DNA of 64,000 nucleotides from Miltochrista miniata (GCA_933228765.1 OW121771.1:12648001-12712000), one strand, 5' to 3'; positions 9,318 through 21,111 are shown, counted from the stretch's first letter. Translations and numbers: made by a program. Notes: a model not told the origin generated them from the letters alone.

Positions 9318-9539
9318 TTCTCGGTAGTGATTGGTTTCGCGTTTTCGCTTTCGCCGCTACTTACGGGGAGGGCCCGAGCACAGGTAACGCTCTTCGTGAA
9401 GGCACACTACATCCTCCCCAAAAATTAAAAAGTTTGAGTAACTTAAATTGTCTCTTGAATAAATATTAAATAAGAAGTGGTATCTCTTAGCGTGTCGTCA
9501 CGATTTCTGAAAATACTGTTATAAGAGAAAAGGCTGTCG

Positions 9540-9880
9540 CGTCTCCGGGGGCCTGAGGACGGTAAGAGGGCTGCTCACCGTCCTTACGAGACGCAGGCCC
9601 ATGACGGCAGCGTGACGTGAGAGACTCACGCACGCCCCCCCCTTAGAAGCGGGATCACACCCGAAACACTCCAAAGACGCGGGATAGCACCCAAACCACC
9701 CTAGGCGAGGCCGCAGTGGCGGCTGTGGGTCTGTTGGGAGTCCTGGGACATTCTTCCGAGGGCTTACCCGGGGCTCCCAACCATAGGCTGTTGGGCGTAA
9801 CGTGAGTTTTTTAGTCGGTAGGAGTCCGGCATAGCATCCATTAGGATTTTAGCTCACGTTAAAATTTTACCTCACGTTGA
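9540..9880 (+). mobile_element. R1-clade LINE 3' end (truncated copy)
   Basis: It carries the block 'gggcttacccggggctccca', followed by 'tagtcggtaggagtccggca' and 'tcacgtt'. This block recurs at 16262-16545, 30460-31560 (there attached to R1-like RT sequence), 32026-32167, 48545-48680 and 60785-61015. The upstream part is GC-rich and matches the C-terminal region seen at 60900-61010. Confidence 0.7.
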
Positions 9881-9977
9881 AACAAAAAATAGGCTATCAC
9901 ATCTAGGCCAAGTTGTCTTTTTTCACTAAAATAATAAAATATTATAGAAAATGCTGTTTGTAATCAATTTCGTTTTT

Positions 9978-10075
9978 AGGGTTTCAGACCCAAAGAGTAA
10001 AAAAGGTTACCCTATTCATGAGACTTCGCTGTCCGTCTGTCTGTCTGTCTGTCCGTCACAAGTTTTTTTAAGTGT
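9978..10075 (+). repeat. 'gggttccgta' TIR-repeat fragment with (GTCT)n
   Basis: Sequence resembling 'ccctattcatgagacttcgc' followed by a CTGT microsatellite. The same block occurs at 26168, 27247 and 47548. Confidence 0.55.
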
Positions 10076-10089
10076 GTAAATCCTCTCCA

Positions 10090-10639
10090 TTAAAACTACA
10101 TGGTGCCCTTCCATCCTATGGCCGGAAGTCCCGGGTAGGCCCTCGAAAGAATGTCCGAGGCTCCTGATACTATTGGTAATCGACATACTCTAAAATGAAA
10201 GTTACTAAAATTAAAAGCCGCATAACCTAGCCTAAATAAAAGTCAAAATTTATTTAGATCCAGAGATAACATAATCAAGGTAATGGAGTAGTAATTAATA
10301 ATAAATATTATCTGGCAGATTTCCATTCATTGTTGTAAAAATTGCCATGTTTTAGTTTGTACTATCACAGGCAAAGCGCTGAAACACAGCTAGTCTAGTA
10401 TATTCCACCAAAAACATAAATATAAAAATGGAGAGCCAAGTTCAATACAAAACTTATGTTTGGCTGTGAGCTTCGCCGCAAAAAGAATGAAGATCTAATT
10501 GCGTGCCAAGTTCTATGCAAAATCCAAATATGTATTTATAGGACCAAAGGATTTATAGGAGTCTTTGTATAAACTCACGGTGGTATTAAAAATCGTTCAT
10601 TATAATACTAAAACTCGCTGAAAACTGATAATCGCTTGT
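10090..10639. other. No gene recognised; short R1 3'-UTR scrap
   Basis: 10090-10165 contains a decayed, inverted piece of the R1 3' block ('agtcccgggtaggccctcga'). The rest is AT-rich without a recognisable feature. Confidence 0.45.
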
Positions 10640-10739
10640 ACAGTAAGTAAAAATTAATGAATTTATATCACCATGGCGGCGTTCGGACTTCGGGGCTGAG
10701 ATTCCCAGACAGGCAGTCTGACTCGTACCCTAGCCCGGT

Positions 10740-10885
10740 TCAGTCGCGTCCCGCCAATTTCGCGATCCCGCGCTTTTCGAGTAATTGCATTATCTGTGGA
10801 CCAGTGCATGTTGTTCGAAATTTGAATATTGTGCGTGTTGTGTGTTTGAACAATTGGATTTTATACCAACAGCCATAGACATTAG
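10740..10885 (+). other. Candidate host non-coding first exon with splice donor
   Basis: A small GC-richer island begins around 10675. An arthropod-type initiator TCAGT lies at about 10740-10744. Downstream is 5'-UTR-like GT-rich sequence ending attag|gtaagt at 10885/10886, a perfect donor consensus. A 73-codon ORF (10657-10878) overlaps but resembles nothing I know. No TE signature was noticed here. This is an inference from signals only. Confidence 0.25.
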
Positions 10886-10890
10886 GTAAG

Positions 10891-11587
10891 TAGGTACCTT
10901 TATTATGTTTACTTTCTTTTGTGCCTTGTTTATTATGACTGGAATTGGTTGTAAGGATTTATGTTTTCAGGACTAAAGGAGGCTTTGTATAGATTTATTA
11001 TTTTTTCTATTATATGCGTAGATTTATGCTGTGTGTTTGGAAATATGCACCTACGTGTAGGAGAGTAGTATCTACTTTCTCTCTATAACTAGATTCATGT
11101 TACAGTATAAACCTACCAACCAGTTTGTGTCTAAAAATACAGTGAAGTTGGTAGTTTTGAAATTAGGGTGTTCCAGGGGTCAGAAACGTAAAAATCCTAC
11201 TAAGTATGTAATATTCATGGGGAAAGATGTTTGAATTTTTGTTATTAAACCACGTTCTAACGGTTGAAATAACCTAGATTTATGAAATTTTCTCTGAAAT
11301 AACATTAAATTACTTTTTATTCCTGTAATATGTTTCCATATTCCAATCTGTAAGCAAGAGCCATCGCCACCGTCTTCCATGTAGATGAGTCACTCATATA
11401 GGCTAAGAACTCGAGTTTGACAAACGAAACCTTTTTTGGCAACCTAGATAAAATAAAAAGTAAATTTGAGCCGTCACTGGAGCCAACATCAAAAGTATGT
11501 GGTACTAATACAGATCAGTGTCTTACGTAGTATTGTATTCTCTTTGATCAGTGGTATAAGTACACAGATCAGTGGTATAAGTACATG
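10891..11587. other. No gene recognised (possible intron)
   Basis: AT-rich sequence; short ORFs only. If the upstream donor is real, this would be intronic. Confidence 0.4.
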
Positions 11588-11890
11588 CCTACTTTTTATA
11601 CTACTACTAAGGTGGCAGACAAGCTTACGGACCTGCTGGAATGGAGGTCACCGCAGCCTACGAACGCTTGCAACACCAGATCTGCTATACCGCGCTGACT
11701 TCATAGTAAGACCCTTTTTAAAGAACCCTATATGTATATGTATATGTAGGTGCTTGGAAAAACCGAGGCAGGGAGATCATTCCACAATCTAAGCGTGTGC
11801 GGAAGAAAGCCTCTATCTGATCTTACCGTGCTCGAACGCCACTGACGCAAGGTTGTGAGGATGAACTCTGTCTGTGGCGAGCGGTGCGAT
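11588..11890 (-). mobile_element. LINE family Y 3' end, 5'-truncated
   Basis: This is the reverse complement of the block at 26930-27190, including 'accgaggcagggagatcatt' (encodes NDLPASV-like residues) and 'ggtggcagacaagcttacgg'. The 3' end is on the left, next to 'actactactaa'. It is non-coding, with indels. Confidence 0.65.
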
Positions 11891-12889
11891 GATAATATCT
11901 ATGTATGTTAGTAACCAACTTAGCTAAATAGAAAAGAAAAGAAAGAAAAATAAGCTTAGTTAGAGACCTTTATTTGTTAAAGACATTAAGTCCTGGGACA
12001 TCCTTCCAAGATTTTACTATGGCTAAATGGTTTAAGGTTACCATAAAGCGAACATTACAAGGGGAGTAGACACAGTATGGTTGCTCTATACTTATCTGTC
12101 TGTAATACGTTGCGGAGGGAAATCGTATTCATATTTATAAAAAAAAACCCGACTGCAAAGTATAATATAGACACAATTGAAAATCAAAATATAAGGGTTC
12201 CGTTTTTGCCATTTGGCTGCGGAACCCTAAAAACAAGCTCTTCATTTCTTTTGTAATTTTCTTTAGCTACTAACTGTTTTACTTTGTCGGCAATATATAC
12301 ATACATACATAGTCTTGAAAACATTGCCGTCTTTTCTTAGGCAGTTCGGGTAAAAAACAATCTGCTGTCAATCTGCAATTAGCACAAAACAATTTAAAGT
12401 CGTAAATTCAGCAACGCACACATTTTCTTATAAATGTGTGTAAGTGTACTCCTTTAGGGGTACCTACGCTTTGACAGAGGGGAAAGTATCAATATCGCAC
12501 CTCCCCTCTTAAATCTCAGTATGCACTCACCCCCCCCCCCCCCCCGATAAAGCCATAGACCTTGTTGCTCTATGGTCTAAGGACTCTAAGATGACAAATG
12601 ATTATCTCATTTATAAAGTGAATTTTTAAATTATGAACTTTTATCACGCCATGTTGGTTTTATTTGCTAATTTTAGTAAGTGGGTGGTTAAAACACTTGA
12701 TAGTAGGTATTACACATAGTGGTGTGTTTCACAGCATTATGGTAATTGGTGACTAATTCGTTGAACCGTCGAAACCGTCCCACGCAATTGGGTCAGATAT
12801 ACGTGTAGGTATACCACAACACACCTACACACAGAACACCTACTAACACAAAATATTAAGGTACAGAACGCAATATCATGTATGTACTA
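11891..12889. other. No gene recognised; small repeats
   Basis: Holds a fragment shared with 44225-44300 (12055-12115), a hairpin whose arms GGGTTCCG and CGGAACCC (12185-12232) mark a TIR-repeat end, a (CATA)n run near 12295, and a C16 homopolymer at 12530-12545. Confidence 0.5.
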
Positions 12890-12966
12890 CCCGTTCGCTC
12901 TAAGTTTGCTGGTACCCTCCCATACTACGCCTCTACGCCGCCAGCGGCAAACTTAGAGCGAACGGG
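12890..12966. repeat. 20-bp perfect inverted repeat
   Basis: CCCGTTCGCTCTAAGTTTGC (12890-12909) is inverted at 12947-12966 with a 37-nt GC-richer loop. No TE affiliation was recognised. Confidence 0.75.
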
Positions 12967-13482
12967 ATATACTTTATTTTTTTCAAATCTACGCTCGGCT
13001 ACGCACACTGACGGACAAATCAGTATCGAAACTACTATGAAAATCCTTTGATCTCGTGCCCATGAACTCTATAAGCGGCAATGATAGATAAAAAAACTAT
13101 AGAAACGTTACCAACATTGAAAAATGGCAAGCAAAAAGTCAGGCAATCGCCTTACCTTTCGTACATGCTATCATAGATAATTTCATAGAAATTATTTTTT
13201 TAAATTTATAAAATACTGCTGAGTTTGAAAGCCGTGATGTCCGTGCATGTGCGTCTAAATATGCTTAATACGTCGTTGGTAAACGGTGTTTATAGTGCGC
13301 GTAGCCCAAACGCATTTTGTATGTAGTTTTTCTACTGTACGTTATTATTTTGTGCTACTAATGTGAATACGCAATTATGAAAGTACGTTGTATACGTACG
13401 TCTGTTACGCTGTTGCGCCTAAACATTACACATTTGTAGATAGATATTAGAGCTTGGGAAAGGATAATAGGCTAGCTCTAAA

Positions 13483-13660
13483 ATGGGTTTACTGACAACC
13501 GGGTTTCAATTCAAGATTTCCTTCTCTACGCAATGGATCTTTTTGCGAAGTGTTCCCTTAGTCGCCTCTTACGACACCCTCGGGATGTATTGGGGTGGCG
13601 ACAATTTTTACTTGTACCCTTCGCAACACGGGACCCCATTGACACAGGGCAAGAGTATCT
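13483..13660 (-). repeat. SINE subfamily-2 head fragment
   Basis: It contains 'actgacaaccgggtttcaat', then 'gtcgcctcttacgacaccct' and 'gggatgtattggggtggcga', the same head found at 27900-28040 and, split by insertions, at 34383-34409 plus 38469-38625. It serves as the unbroken reference for those copies. Confidence 0.6.
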
Positions 13661-13849
13661 ATAGTCAGAAAAAAAGTTATTTAGACCTCTTGAGAACTCA
13701 TTCCTGAAGCATGTACCTTTTAAGAAAGAAAGAAAGAAATAAGAAAGACTAGCAAAGTACCTATGTAGTTTGCTGGTGGTAAACAGTCCTTATGCAACGC
13801 TTTCTGGCTTTAGTTGATTCGATTCCGTCAATATACTTCACTGTTAACT

Positions 13850-14080
13850 CCACTGAGATGGAAATAGGAAATGAGATGAAAATCTACGCCGTGTGAACGG
13901 TAGCGTCCAAATGCTTACAGTATGGGGTTCTTCAAATGGGGTCTTCGAAGGTTTATACAGGGTTGGCAGCGCGAGTGTAGCGCCTCTGGTGTTGCTAAGG
14001 CTCATAGGCTGCGGTGACTACCAGTGCATCTGATGGGCAATATACTTGTCTGTCACTTCAGTACAAAAAAAATGATTTTG
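13850..14080 (+). mobile_element. LINE family Y 3' end
   Basis: It matches 27025-27200: the block with 'ggcagcgcgagtgt', 'gcgcctctggtgttgc' and 'cataggctgcggtgac', ending in an A8 tract at about 14067. It is truncated and non-coding. Confidence 0.7.
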
Positions 14081-14329
14081 ATTTTCATACTGTCTAATTC
14101 CGGGTTACTAATAGATATGAGAGTGCTTCGGAAGACCCAATAAGCCGTTGGTCCTGGTTCATTCCAGTGCAGTTCACAAATAAATTCTTTATTTCTCAAA
14201 AAAAAAACATAAAACAATCTTAATTCATTTGTGTCTTAAATAAGGTATTTATACATTGAATTCACAGTAAACATAATAATTTTGAGATTGGTGCCTAAAC
14301 TAGATACCTACTTACAATTTATCTGTATT

Positions 14330-14470
14330 TATAGGACACCGCATCATCTGATCCCAAAGTAAGCTAGGATAACCTGCTTGTGTTATGGATACCAGACAAC
14401 TGATACTTATAAAATTATATAATCTCTAATTACACATCAGACGATACCAGTTCAAATTTACATAATGGTA
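14330..14470 (-). mobile_element. tRNA-SINE tail fragment
   Basis: The block 'catctgatcccaaagtaagc' and 'cctgcttgtgttatgg' matches the tail of the tRNA-headed SINE at 41485-41722. Confidence 0.55.
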
Positions 14471-14602
14471 TTCACATATTGGACCTCCAAAATAAACAGT
14501 TGGCGCCTGAACTATGTATTCCTGTGTTTCAGGCTTCTAAGCAATTATACTTAGTTTGTTAGTAACATAGCAGCCAAGTTGAAGATTATAAGCCCTCTTT
14601 TT

Positions 14603-14820
14603 TAGGGTTCCAAAGGGAAAACAGCTATCTCTCTGTCTGTCAGTCCGTCACGAGTCTGTATCTCAGGAACCGTAGTAGAGAAGTAGAGAGCTGAAATTTT
14701 CACAGATGATGTATTTCTGCTGCCGCTATTAACAAAACCAGAAAAGTTATAAGGTTACAAACGTAATTTTTTGGGGTTTTTTTTTGGTACGGAACCTGCC
14801 GTGCACGAGTTCGACTTGTA
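14603..14820 (+). mobile_element. 'gggttccgta' TIR repeat, near complete
   Basis: It runs from 'tttagggttcc' to 'ggtacggaacctgccgtg' and includes the recurrent core 'cacagatgatgtatttctg'. The ends are inverted versions of each other. This is a common lepidopteran non-coding repeat by my recollection. Confidence 0.6.
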
Positions 14821-14830
14821 CTTGTTGTTT

Positions 14831-15196
14831 ACATACATATGGTCACGCCTTTATCCCCAAAGGGGTAGGCAGATGCATTATTATATAATCACATTTCACC
14901 TTTTTAGAATTTGTCCTACGTGGTGACACGGTGGTAAGCCGTATTGCCGTGTTGAAATGGACAGGCGCAGGTTGTGACTGCCTGCTGCTGAAATTTTCAA
15001 GCCGCCTAAAACGGCCTTCAACTTGGCTTAACGACTGTCGTTTTACTGGCAACCGAGACCAACGGCTTAACAGGCTCAAATAAATGTCACAAAGTGGTCA
15101 CATGGACGGTCACCCATCCAAGGACTGGCCATAGTAAAAGTTGCTTACTGCTGTCATCGTTTACAGAACACTGAGTTCGCGGGGCCACGAGCACGT
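14831..15196 (-). mobile_element. 5S-rRNA-headed SINE with RTE-type tail
   Basis: Read on the minus strand, the head contains 'aagcaac...cttggatgggtgacc', matching the internal promoter (box C) region of 5S rRNA. It continues into a body with 'cagtcacaacctgcgcctgt' and ends 'ctgcctacccctttggggat' plus 'aaaggcgtgacc' and a (ATGT) tail. It is nearly the same as 22142-22512. The tail equals the RTE 3' terminus. ORFs inside it are meaningless. Confidence 0.75.
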
Positions 15197-16261
15197 GTGG
15201 AAATCCCTCATGGATGCTATTTCGGACTCTTACTGACTAAAACCACACAAGATCCTACTACCACAGATTATATAATATATTCTATACTACTACTGGACCT
15301 CGGTCGGGAGCTCTGAGAAAGCTCTCGGAAGAATTTCCTAGAATATCATAACTCTCCTCTCTAATAAAGTCAGACTAACCACACCATCTGCTAGTTCTCA
15401 AGGGAATTCTATGTAAGATTGCAGGCTGTATATTATTAGCTACCTACGTCATTCACAATAACTTATTCAAGTATACCTAACAGAATGTTTTTATTACTTT
15501 TGCAGTACGCGCTCCACTTGTATTACCTACCTTCTTTTGCAATTTCTGTGTTCTTTCGTCTAGAAAGTTCCAAACTTACTACGTATTTGAAAAGAATACA
15601 GATATTTTCGCACGGTGCTTTGATATTGCTGCAGGTACAAAAACGACGTACAAATTTTTCAAAACAAACTCTCCTGATTTCAATTTTAACATTAAATGAG
15701 ACAACACAAAAAAGTTGTTTTAAACATACCTATTTTATTTATTCATTACAGTTTTATACAAGTCACCTCAATTCATCCCATGGGTGTCGTAAAAGGTGAT
15801 TGACGCAAGGCTTTCGCAAAAGTACCCATTACGAAGAAAAAAAAAACTCAATATAAAACCTTAATATACCATCTTCTTTGGTCTGTGGCAGCGTAGTAAG
15901 AGATAAGGGCAGGCCACACGCTTCCAATGACCCAAAGAGGAGAGGGTTAATTCTATTAATGACCTAAAGTGGGGTCATTGTAATAGGCTAAATTTGACAA
16001 TTCAATTTCACAATTATTTGACAATCTAATTATATACCTGTCGTATTTTGCTCCTTAAATTTACAAAAGAAAAAATAATAATGGGACAGGGATTCACCGG
16101 TTGATTTTTTAAATTTACATAGATATCTTTCAAGTCCGTATCTATTCATTCACTTTCTCATTCGTATTTCTCATTATGATGATGAAACTGACAGACGTCA
16201 AATGTTACCTATATTAAAATGACGCCACTTTAGTACCAGAACTGAGTAAACTTTTTTTCAT
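15197..16261. other. No gene recognised
   Basis: AT-rich; a 104-codon ORF (15485-15799) shows no recognisable domain. 'cccatgggtgtcgtaaaagg' near 15778 recalls the SINE subfamily-2 head. Nothing else was identified. Confidence 0.45.
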
Positions 16262-16545
16262 TGTTTTTTACGTGAGGAATAGCCTACATGGATGCTATGC
16301 CGGATTCCTACAGACTTAAAACCACACGTTCCCTGCCTACTGCCTACGGTTATGAGCCCCGAAGGCCACACCCTTCCAATGGCCGAAAGAAAAGAGACTT
16401 AATTCCAGCTAGGACTTTTTTTTAACGTGAGGGAAAATCCTTCATGAACGCCGGACTCCTACCGACTAAAAAACATCACGTAACGCCCAACAGCCTACGG
16501 TTGGGAGCCCCGAGTAAGCCCTCGGAAGGATGTCCCAGGAACCAG
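16262..16545 (-). mobile_element. Two adjacent R1-type LINE 3' ends
   Basis: Two partial, same-orientation copies of the R1 3' block (16262-16390 and 16425-16545). The second retains 'ggttgggagccccgagtaag' and 'ctcacgtt' (inverted). Confidence 0.6.
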
Positions 16546-16719
16546 CTAGGACCTAATATCAGAACTGAACATCCTTTCTAGATTTCAAATGTGATTTCAG
16601 AAGCAATACCAAATGGTCTGTCGAAGGACACATAACTAATTATTTTTCGATAACGGATAGAGCTTTGATATTGCAGTATTAGATCATACTATAGATAGAT
16701 AACCTGTCAGTTAATTGGC

Positions 16720-17190
16720 TATACAGGATGAATTTTTGAAAAGGGCATGGATGACCAAATCCGAAACTATAAGAAATAGCTAACAATTTATTTATTTTTA
16801 TTTATTTATTTATCTATATACATCCTATCTTTACAGGTTCTTAACCTAATGCGATAGAATAACCCGATCACCTAATTATTAAATATGTACCTATAAAACA
16901 ACAAATGTAAAACAAAAACAGTATCCTAAGGTTGTCTATAGCTAATTGTTCTTAAAGCTATTACTGTGAATTCACTCCATGTGCAAGCAAATAGGTCTAC
17001 CTGATCCGCTATAAGGTTGAGAGTGCGCAGTGCCCGCGACAGAAGCGCCTCCGCCAGCAGGGAGGTGCGCGCACTCGGCACCGCCAGCAGCGGTGGCCGC
17101 CGGCGTCGCCAAATGGAAAATAAATGCTCAAAGGAGTCACGAGCCCGATTTTGATAAAACCTAAAACCTCGGCATTACATTTTATGTTAT
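16720..17190. mobile_element. Foldback-element arm split by a LINE tail
   Basis: 16722-16785 matches the outer terminus of the 54334-55138 foldback ('aggatgaatttttgaaaagg', 'ccaaatccgaaactataag'). 17118-17190 continues that arm ('tgctcaaaggagtcacgagc'). The intervening 16786-17117 starts with (TTTA)n and is GC-rich at 17030-17110, consistent with an inserted minus-strand LINE end. Confidence 0.6.
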
Positions 17191-18295
17191 AAATAAATAA
17201 GTATTATGTTAAAAAAAGTCGTTTTATGAAACGCAACTGTTCATTATACCAAAATGAATTAATTAATCATTATTCACCGCAAGTCTTCTGTAACATTTAA
17301 CTCGCAACACAAAATTTCATGACTATGCAAAAATTAGGACAAACTAAATTAGCAATATATGATAGGTACAACTTAAAACAGCACTAATTAAAAGCTACGT
17401 AGTTTACTGAGGACGCAATTGTAACTCCACGCCAAAAAATTAATACAATATTTGCATTTACAAAAGCATTAGCAAATCAAGTCTATAGACTCAATGTTCA
17501 AGCCATAGACTGAACAAATAATTATATGAGTATCCTTCAACATTTAAAATGGACATCCGTCCACCATTTCAAATGACTTTTACGAGCGGGAAACGATGCA
17601 TACTCCATTATGTCTAAGTCACAAATAACTTCATCCATGAAGAACGTAAATGTCGTGTTATGTTATAACTTATACCTCCTCAAAATGGTTTCATCAACTC
17701 TTACTTAAGAGCCTACCAGACGCCAAATTGTTAAAAGAAGATAGAAGATATACATTTTAGAGTGCAAGAAAGAGAGAGATGCGATCGGTTTTTGTGCGCT
17801 TTTAACGAAATAAATTAATTATAAAAAATCTAAAACCAATATGAAAAAAATGCTCTAGTGCAAATGAAGATTTTACTATTGTCTTTCTTATAAATATTTT
17901 ACATTATAGAAACAACTTTTAACATACGAGATCTAGCTTAAAATTTCACGAAATCGAGGTATTTTCAACACAAAAATCTATCGAGGATTTTATCAGTAAT
18001 CGTGTTTCGAGCCTAGAGCGTTTTTAGTTCATGAACTGAAGTTGTCTGTGTTCAAATTTTAATTCAGCAGACCTCATGAGTCCTGAGATCTAGATCAAAT
18101 TAATGTTCTATTTGGCGTCATATGGATTCTTAAACACTCTTTCTAGGCGCAGACCTGAAAGAACGTCCGTACTATGAAATCAGCCCATTTATCATCATAA
18201 CCTAAATTTCACCAAAATAGAAGAGTGGTTGGCCTTAGGCTACACACACGTTGCGTTGGCCCAACAGGGGTGGTAGGGGAGCTTATTGTCGAATT
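17191..18295. other. No gene; possible diverged TIR element
   Basis: AT-rich. 'gcctaccagacgccaaat' (17710) and 'atttggcgtcatatgg' (about 18112) look like a diverged inverted pair, perhaps an old MITE. No coding signal. Confidence 0.3.
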
Positions 18296-18530
18296 ATTTT
18301 TTTTATATTATTATTTAGCTCGCTAACTGATGCCACCGCCTTGACGGAAAGCCATAACAACATCTAGTGATTGGGGGCCACTGTCACAGTCTGTAATACT
18401 GTACACAGTGGTCCTCAAGTTGGCAACCCTGTGATGTGCTTCTTCCCGCTCCGCTTGAAGAACCCAGGATTGCAAGAGGAGGGAAACACGTGCGCTGGCA
18501 GAGGTCGTTGTTTACGTCGTGAAAGGTTAG
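18296..18530 (-). pseudogene. LINE family X RT C-terminus and 3' end
   Basis: The minus-strand reading PLPAHVFPSSCNPGFFKRSG matches the conserved RT C-terminus of this family, followed by its 3' block and an A/T tract at 18296-18310. It is 5'-truncated, and the flanking ORF extension is spurious. Confidence 0.65.
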
Positions 18531-19454
18531 CCGCAGGTGTACCGCTCGCAGGAGAACTTGACTTGGTCTCAGAGTACTTATACCCTAGCATAATCTGTCT
18601 ATACAACTAAGGACTGATGGCTTTAGTGGACTCAAGTCTGGCATAGCCATGGGAATTACCGAAACAAACACCCGAGTCAAACTGTTATTATGCCTAAAGT
18701 TATCTAGGTTTATGAGTCACAAAATATATGCCGGTGTACGACCGGATCAAACAACCTGCGGCGGGAAACTTTTTGGGAATAATTCCCAAAAACATGGAGC
18801 AATAAAAATTTTACTTTAAAAATTGTTAATTCATTTCGTTTATCCATCGGTAATGAAATTTGGCAAACCCTTTTCGATTTGCTTCAGTTATCTGATGAAT
18901 TGGGATTGCGTGCTCCATAAGTGACTGCAAAGTTATAGTTTATAACACAATTTATGTACAAAGAGTATTTAAATTTGTGAGGATTATCGTTTGAAACAAT
19001 AAAAAGAGAACATAAAATGAACAATCTTAACTTTTAAATGTATTTCTTTTCGCTATCTGTAATCTTAAAATTACATTCAAATAATTTTATTGTCATAACA
19101 TGAATGTTCGCCTCGTGAATACCCACGGGCGCAATTATAAAGGTCTATTATCACGCCTCCGATCCCTTAGAGACTAGGTAGAGATGATTTATAACGGCTT
19201 CGGTGGCGCAGTGGCTGTAAATGTAACTACCGTATTTTACCATATTTTAAAATTTATGATCAGTTAGCATACTAATTGCTTTTCAAAAAATTTTTCAATA
19301 AAAAATACAACCGACTTCGAACAAATCCTGAAAAATAAAATTTACTTAGCACAAAGTAATCTGTATTTTCATTTATCAGATTTTTTATTCAATAACATAT
19401 TGAAGTTGGCGCCAAGTAAATTCATAGGTTTAGGTAGGTATTATTTATGGCACC
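18531..19454. other. No gene; tRNA-like box A scrap
   Basis: AT-rich. 19197-19215 reads 'cggcttcggtggcgcagtgg', a tRNA/SINE head fragment. 'ataaaaaatacaaccgactt' (about 19300) is the end of another common repeat (see 21112-21890). Confidence 0.4.
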
Positions 19455-19586
19455 AACTTCAATATTATCTATACTTATAATAAATCTGTAGAAGTGAAAA
19501 TTCTGTACATTCAAAATATCAAAAAAATAAATAGCAGGGGGTGTTACTAGACCGACACCGAACCCAAAAATGTGATTAAAAAAATT

Positions 19587-19623
<37 letters not shown>

Positions 19624-19740
19624 TCAGGCATCACGCAAAAACTACCGGTTCGATTACGATGAAATTTAGTATAATTATTCTTTAATAGCCCGGGCACCAC
19701 ACTGGGTACTTTTTATCCTGGAAAAGTAAATAGAATTCAA
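19455..19740 (+). mobile_element. Helitron-like 5' portion with (CTGT)n
   Basis: An 'acttataataaatctgtaga' start and a TGTC microsatellite at 19590-19618 are followed by 'gttcgattacgatgaaattt'. This layout is shared with the other non-autonomous Helitrons here; no CTAG 3' end was found. Confidence 0.4.
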
Positions 19741-19880
19741 ACTAAACTTAATTTTGCGGTTCGATCCCTAGACCCAAAGTTATTATCAATTATTGCTTAA
19801 ACGGTTAATGGTACGATGATGAAACTAAGCATGAGCGTTTTTTGTTACAATTTGAAAAAAGTAATTTTAACATTTTTGCG

Positions 19881-20160
19881 AATTCCACCTCCAAAGGTAT
19901 AAAAAAGGAGGGTAAAGTTTGTATGGGACAACGTGATTCCTTGGTCCGATCTACTTAAAATTTGGCATATAGCATTATTAACATAATTAATGGAAGACGT
20001 GTTTCGTATTTTATTGAAATTTATACTATAACGAGCTAAAAAGGGAATGTAAATTATTTTGAGGCTGATTTTCTCCGGAGTTGATATTAATACTCCTTAA
20101 ATACTCTTATTTTATGCTTAAATTACTTTTTATTTTGACACATAATTTGTGAAAGTTCAA
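19881..20160 (+). repeat. Dispersed repeat shared with 46530-46810
   Basis: Shared stretches include 'ggtaaagtttgtatgggac' (variant), 'attccttggtc', 'gatggaagatgtgtttc'-like and 'tttctccgg'. Non-coding; family unknown to me. Confidence 0.55.
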
Positions 20161-20930
20161 TACAATTGACATTTTCATTTATGTTTTATTTCAAACTTCA
20201 AACAGATGGTTTTACTACATAGCCATAAAGATAAATAAAAAGCGCTATTTTGGTATAATATTAACCAAATATGCTTTATGGAAGTATTATAGCTAATTTA
20301 TTCAAATTTTGTCTGACAAAAATACATTTGTGAAAAGAAGAAGCGAAAGTTGTAAGATGGCTAGCCAGAAAAAACGAAAGACCACGCTTCAGGTAGTATC
20401 CACTGGTCAATAAAATAACACCGCATGTTACCATCTACGCTCAATCCTTACGACAAAGATTGTAAGGAGCCTTAAGCGACTGGTCATGGAAGGCATGAAC
20501 TTTATTCTACATATAGTGCCGACTGCATTCTGTCAGGAAACAGACTCACTAAGTCTTTGTGAAATACGGGAATGGCCTCTACGTAGACTACATTCAACAG
20601 GACTAAAAAGAGCCATTATCAGCTGATGAAATTTACATTGTTATTACGTTACCAGGTCTTGGTTGGACTATCTGTATAAGGAGGACAAAGCCTACAGTAG
20701 TTCGGTTTGTCCAAACGTCGTAGGCTGGGACTAGCTGAAGAAGGAACTAAGTTACGATGTCAATTGCTTAGAAGAGAAGTTGTGTCAAGTAGTAATTTAG
20801 CCATTGAATTAAGAAATGTATTTAATAAATAAATTTACTTAGCTCATATTATTATGCATTTCTCTGTCTTTCCACTCCGAACAACTAAACCGACCAACCG
20901 TTGTTCGGTATGGTATGGCTATCTAACTAG
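20161..20930. other. No gene recognised
   Basis: AT-rich; no ORF of note and no repeat identified apart from a short inverted motif near 20440-20470. Confidence 0.4.
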
Positions 20931-21086
20931 GTATTATTATAAATGCGAATGTTTATGAGTGTGGATGTCTGTTACTCTTTCACGCTGTAACGGCTGAACG
21001 GATCTGGCTGAAATTTGGTGCCTACATAGATATGTTATAGTCTAGGAACAAAATTTCACGCAGGCGAAGCTGCGGGCACCAGCTAG
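20931..21086 (+). mobile_element. Short non-autonomous Helitron
   Basis: Starts 'gtattattataaatgcgaat'; has 'acggctgaacggatctggct' and ends 'gctgcgggcaccagctag' followed by T, the lepidopteran Helitron 3' signature. Confidence 0.65.
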
Positions 21087-21111
21087 TATTGAATAAAATC
21101 TGACAAATCAA

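Larger units (their letters stand above)
6179..9421 (-). mobile_element. RTE-type non-LTR retrotransposon, essentially full length
   Basis: A 3243-bp minus-strand insertion flanked by a 14-bp perfect target-site duplication, aaattaaaaagttt (6165-6178 and 9422-9435). The 5' UTR is short (about 100 bp). One long endonuclease-RT frame is broken by a single in-frame TAG (8427-8429). The 3' UTR after the stop is almost absent, as usual in RTE elements. The terminal motif 'gcctacccc...ggcgtga' is shared with the RTE copy at 36079-37844 and with the SINEs in this window. Confidence 0.85.

Noticed and set aside
19590..19620. CTGT microsatellites as independent features
   Set aside because: They recur at fixed positions within Helitron and TIR-repeat families and are best described as parts of those.
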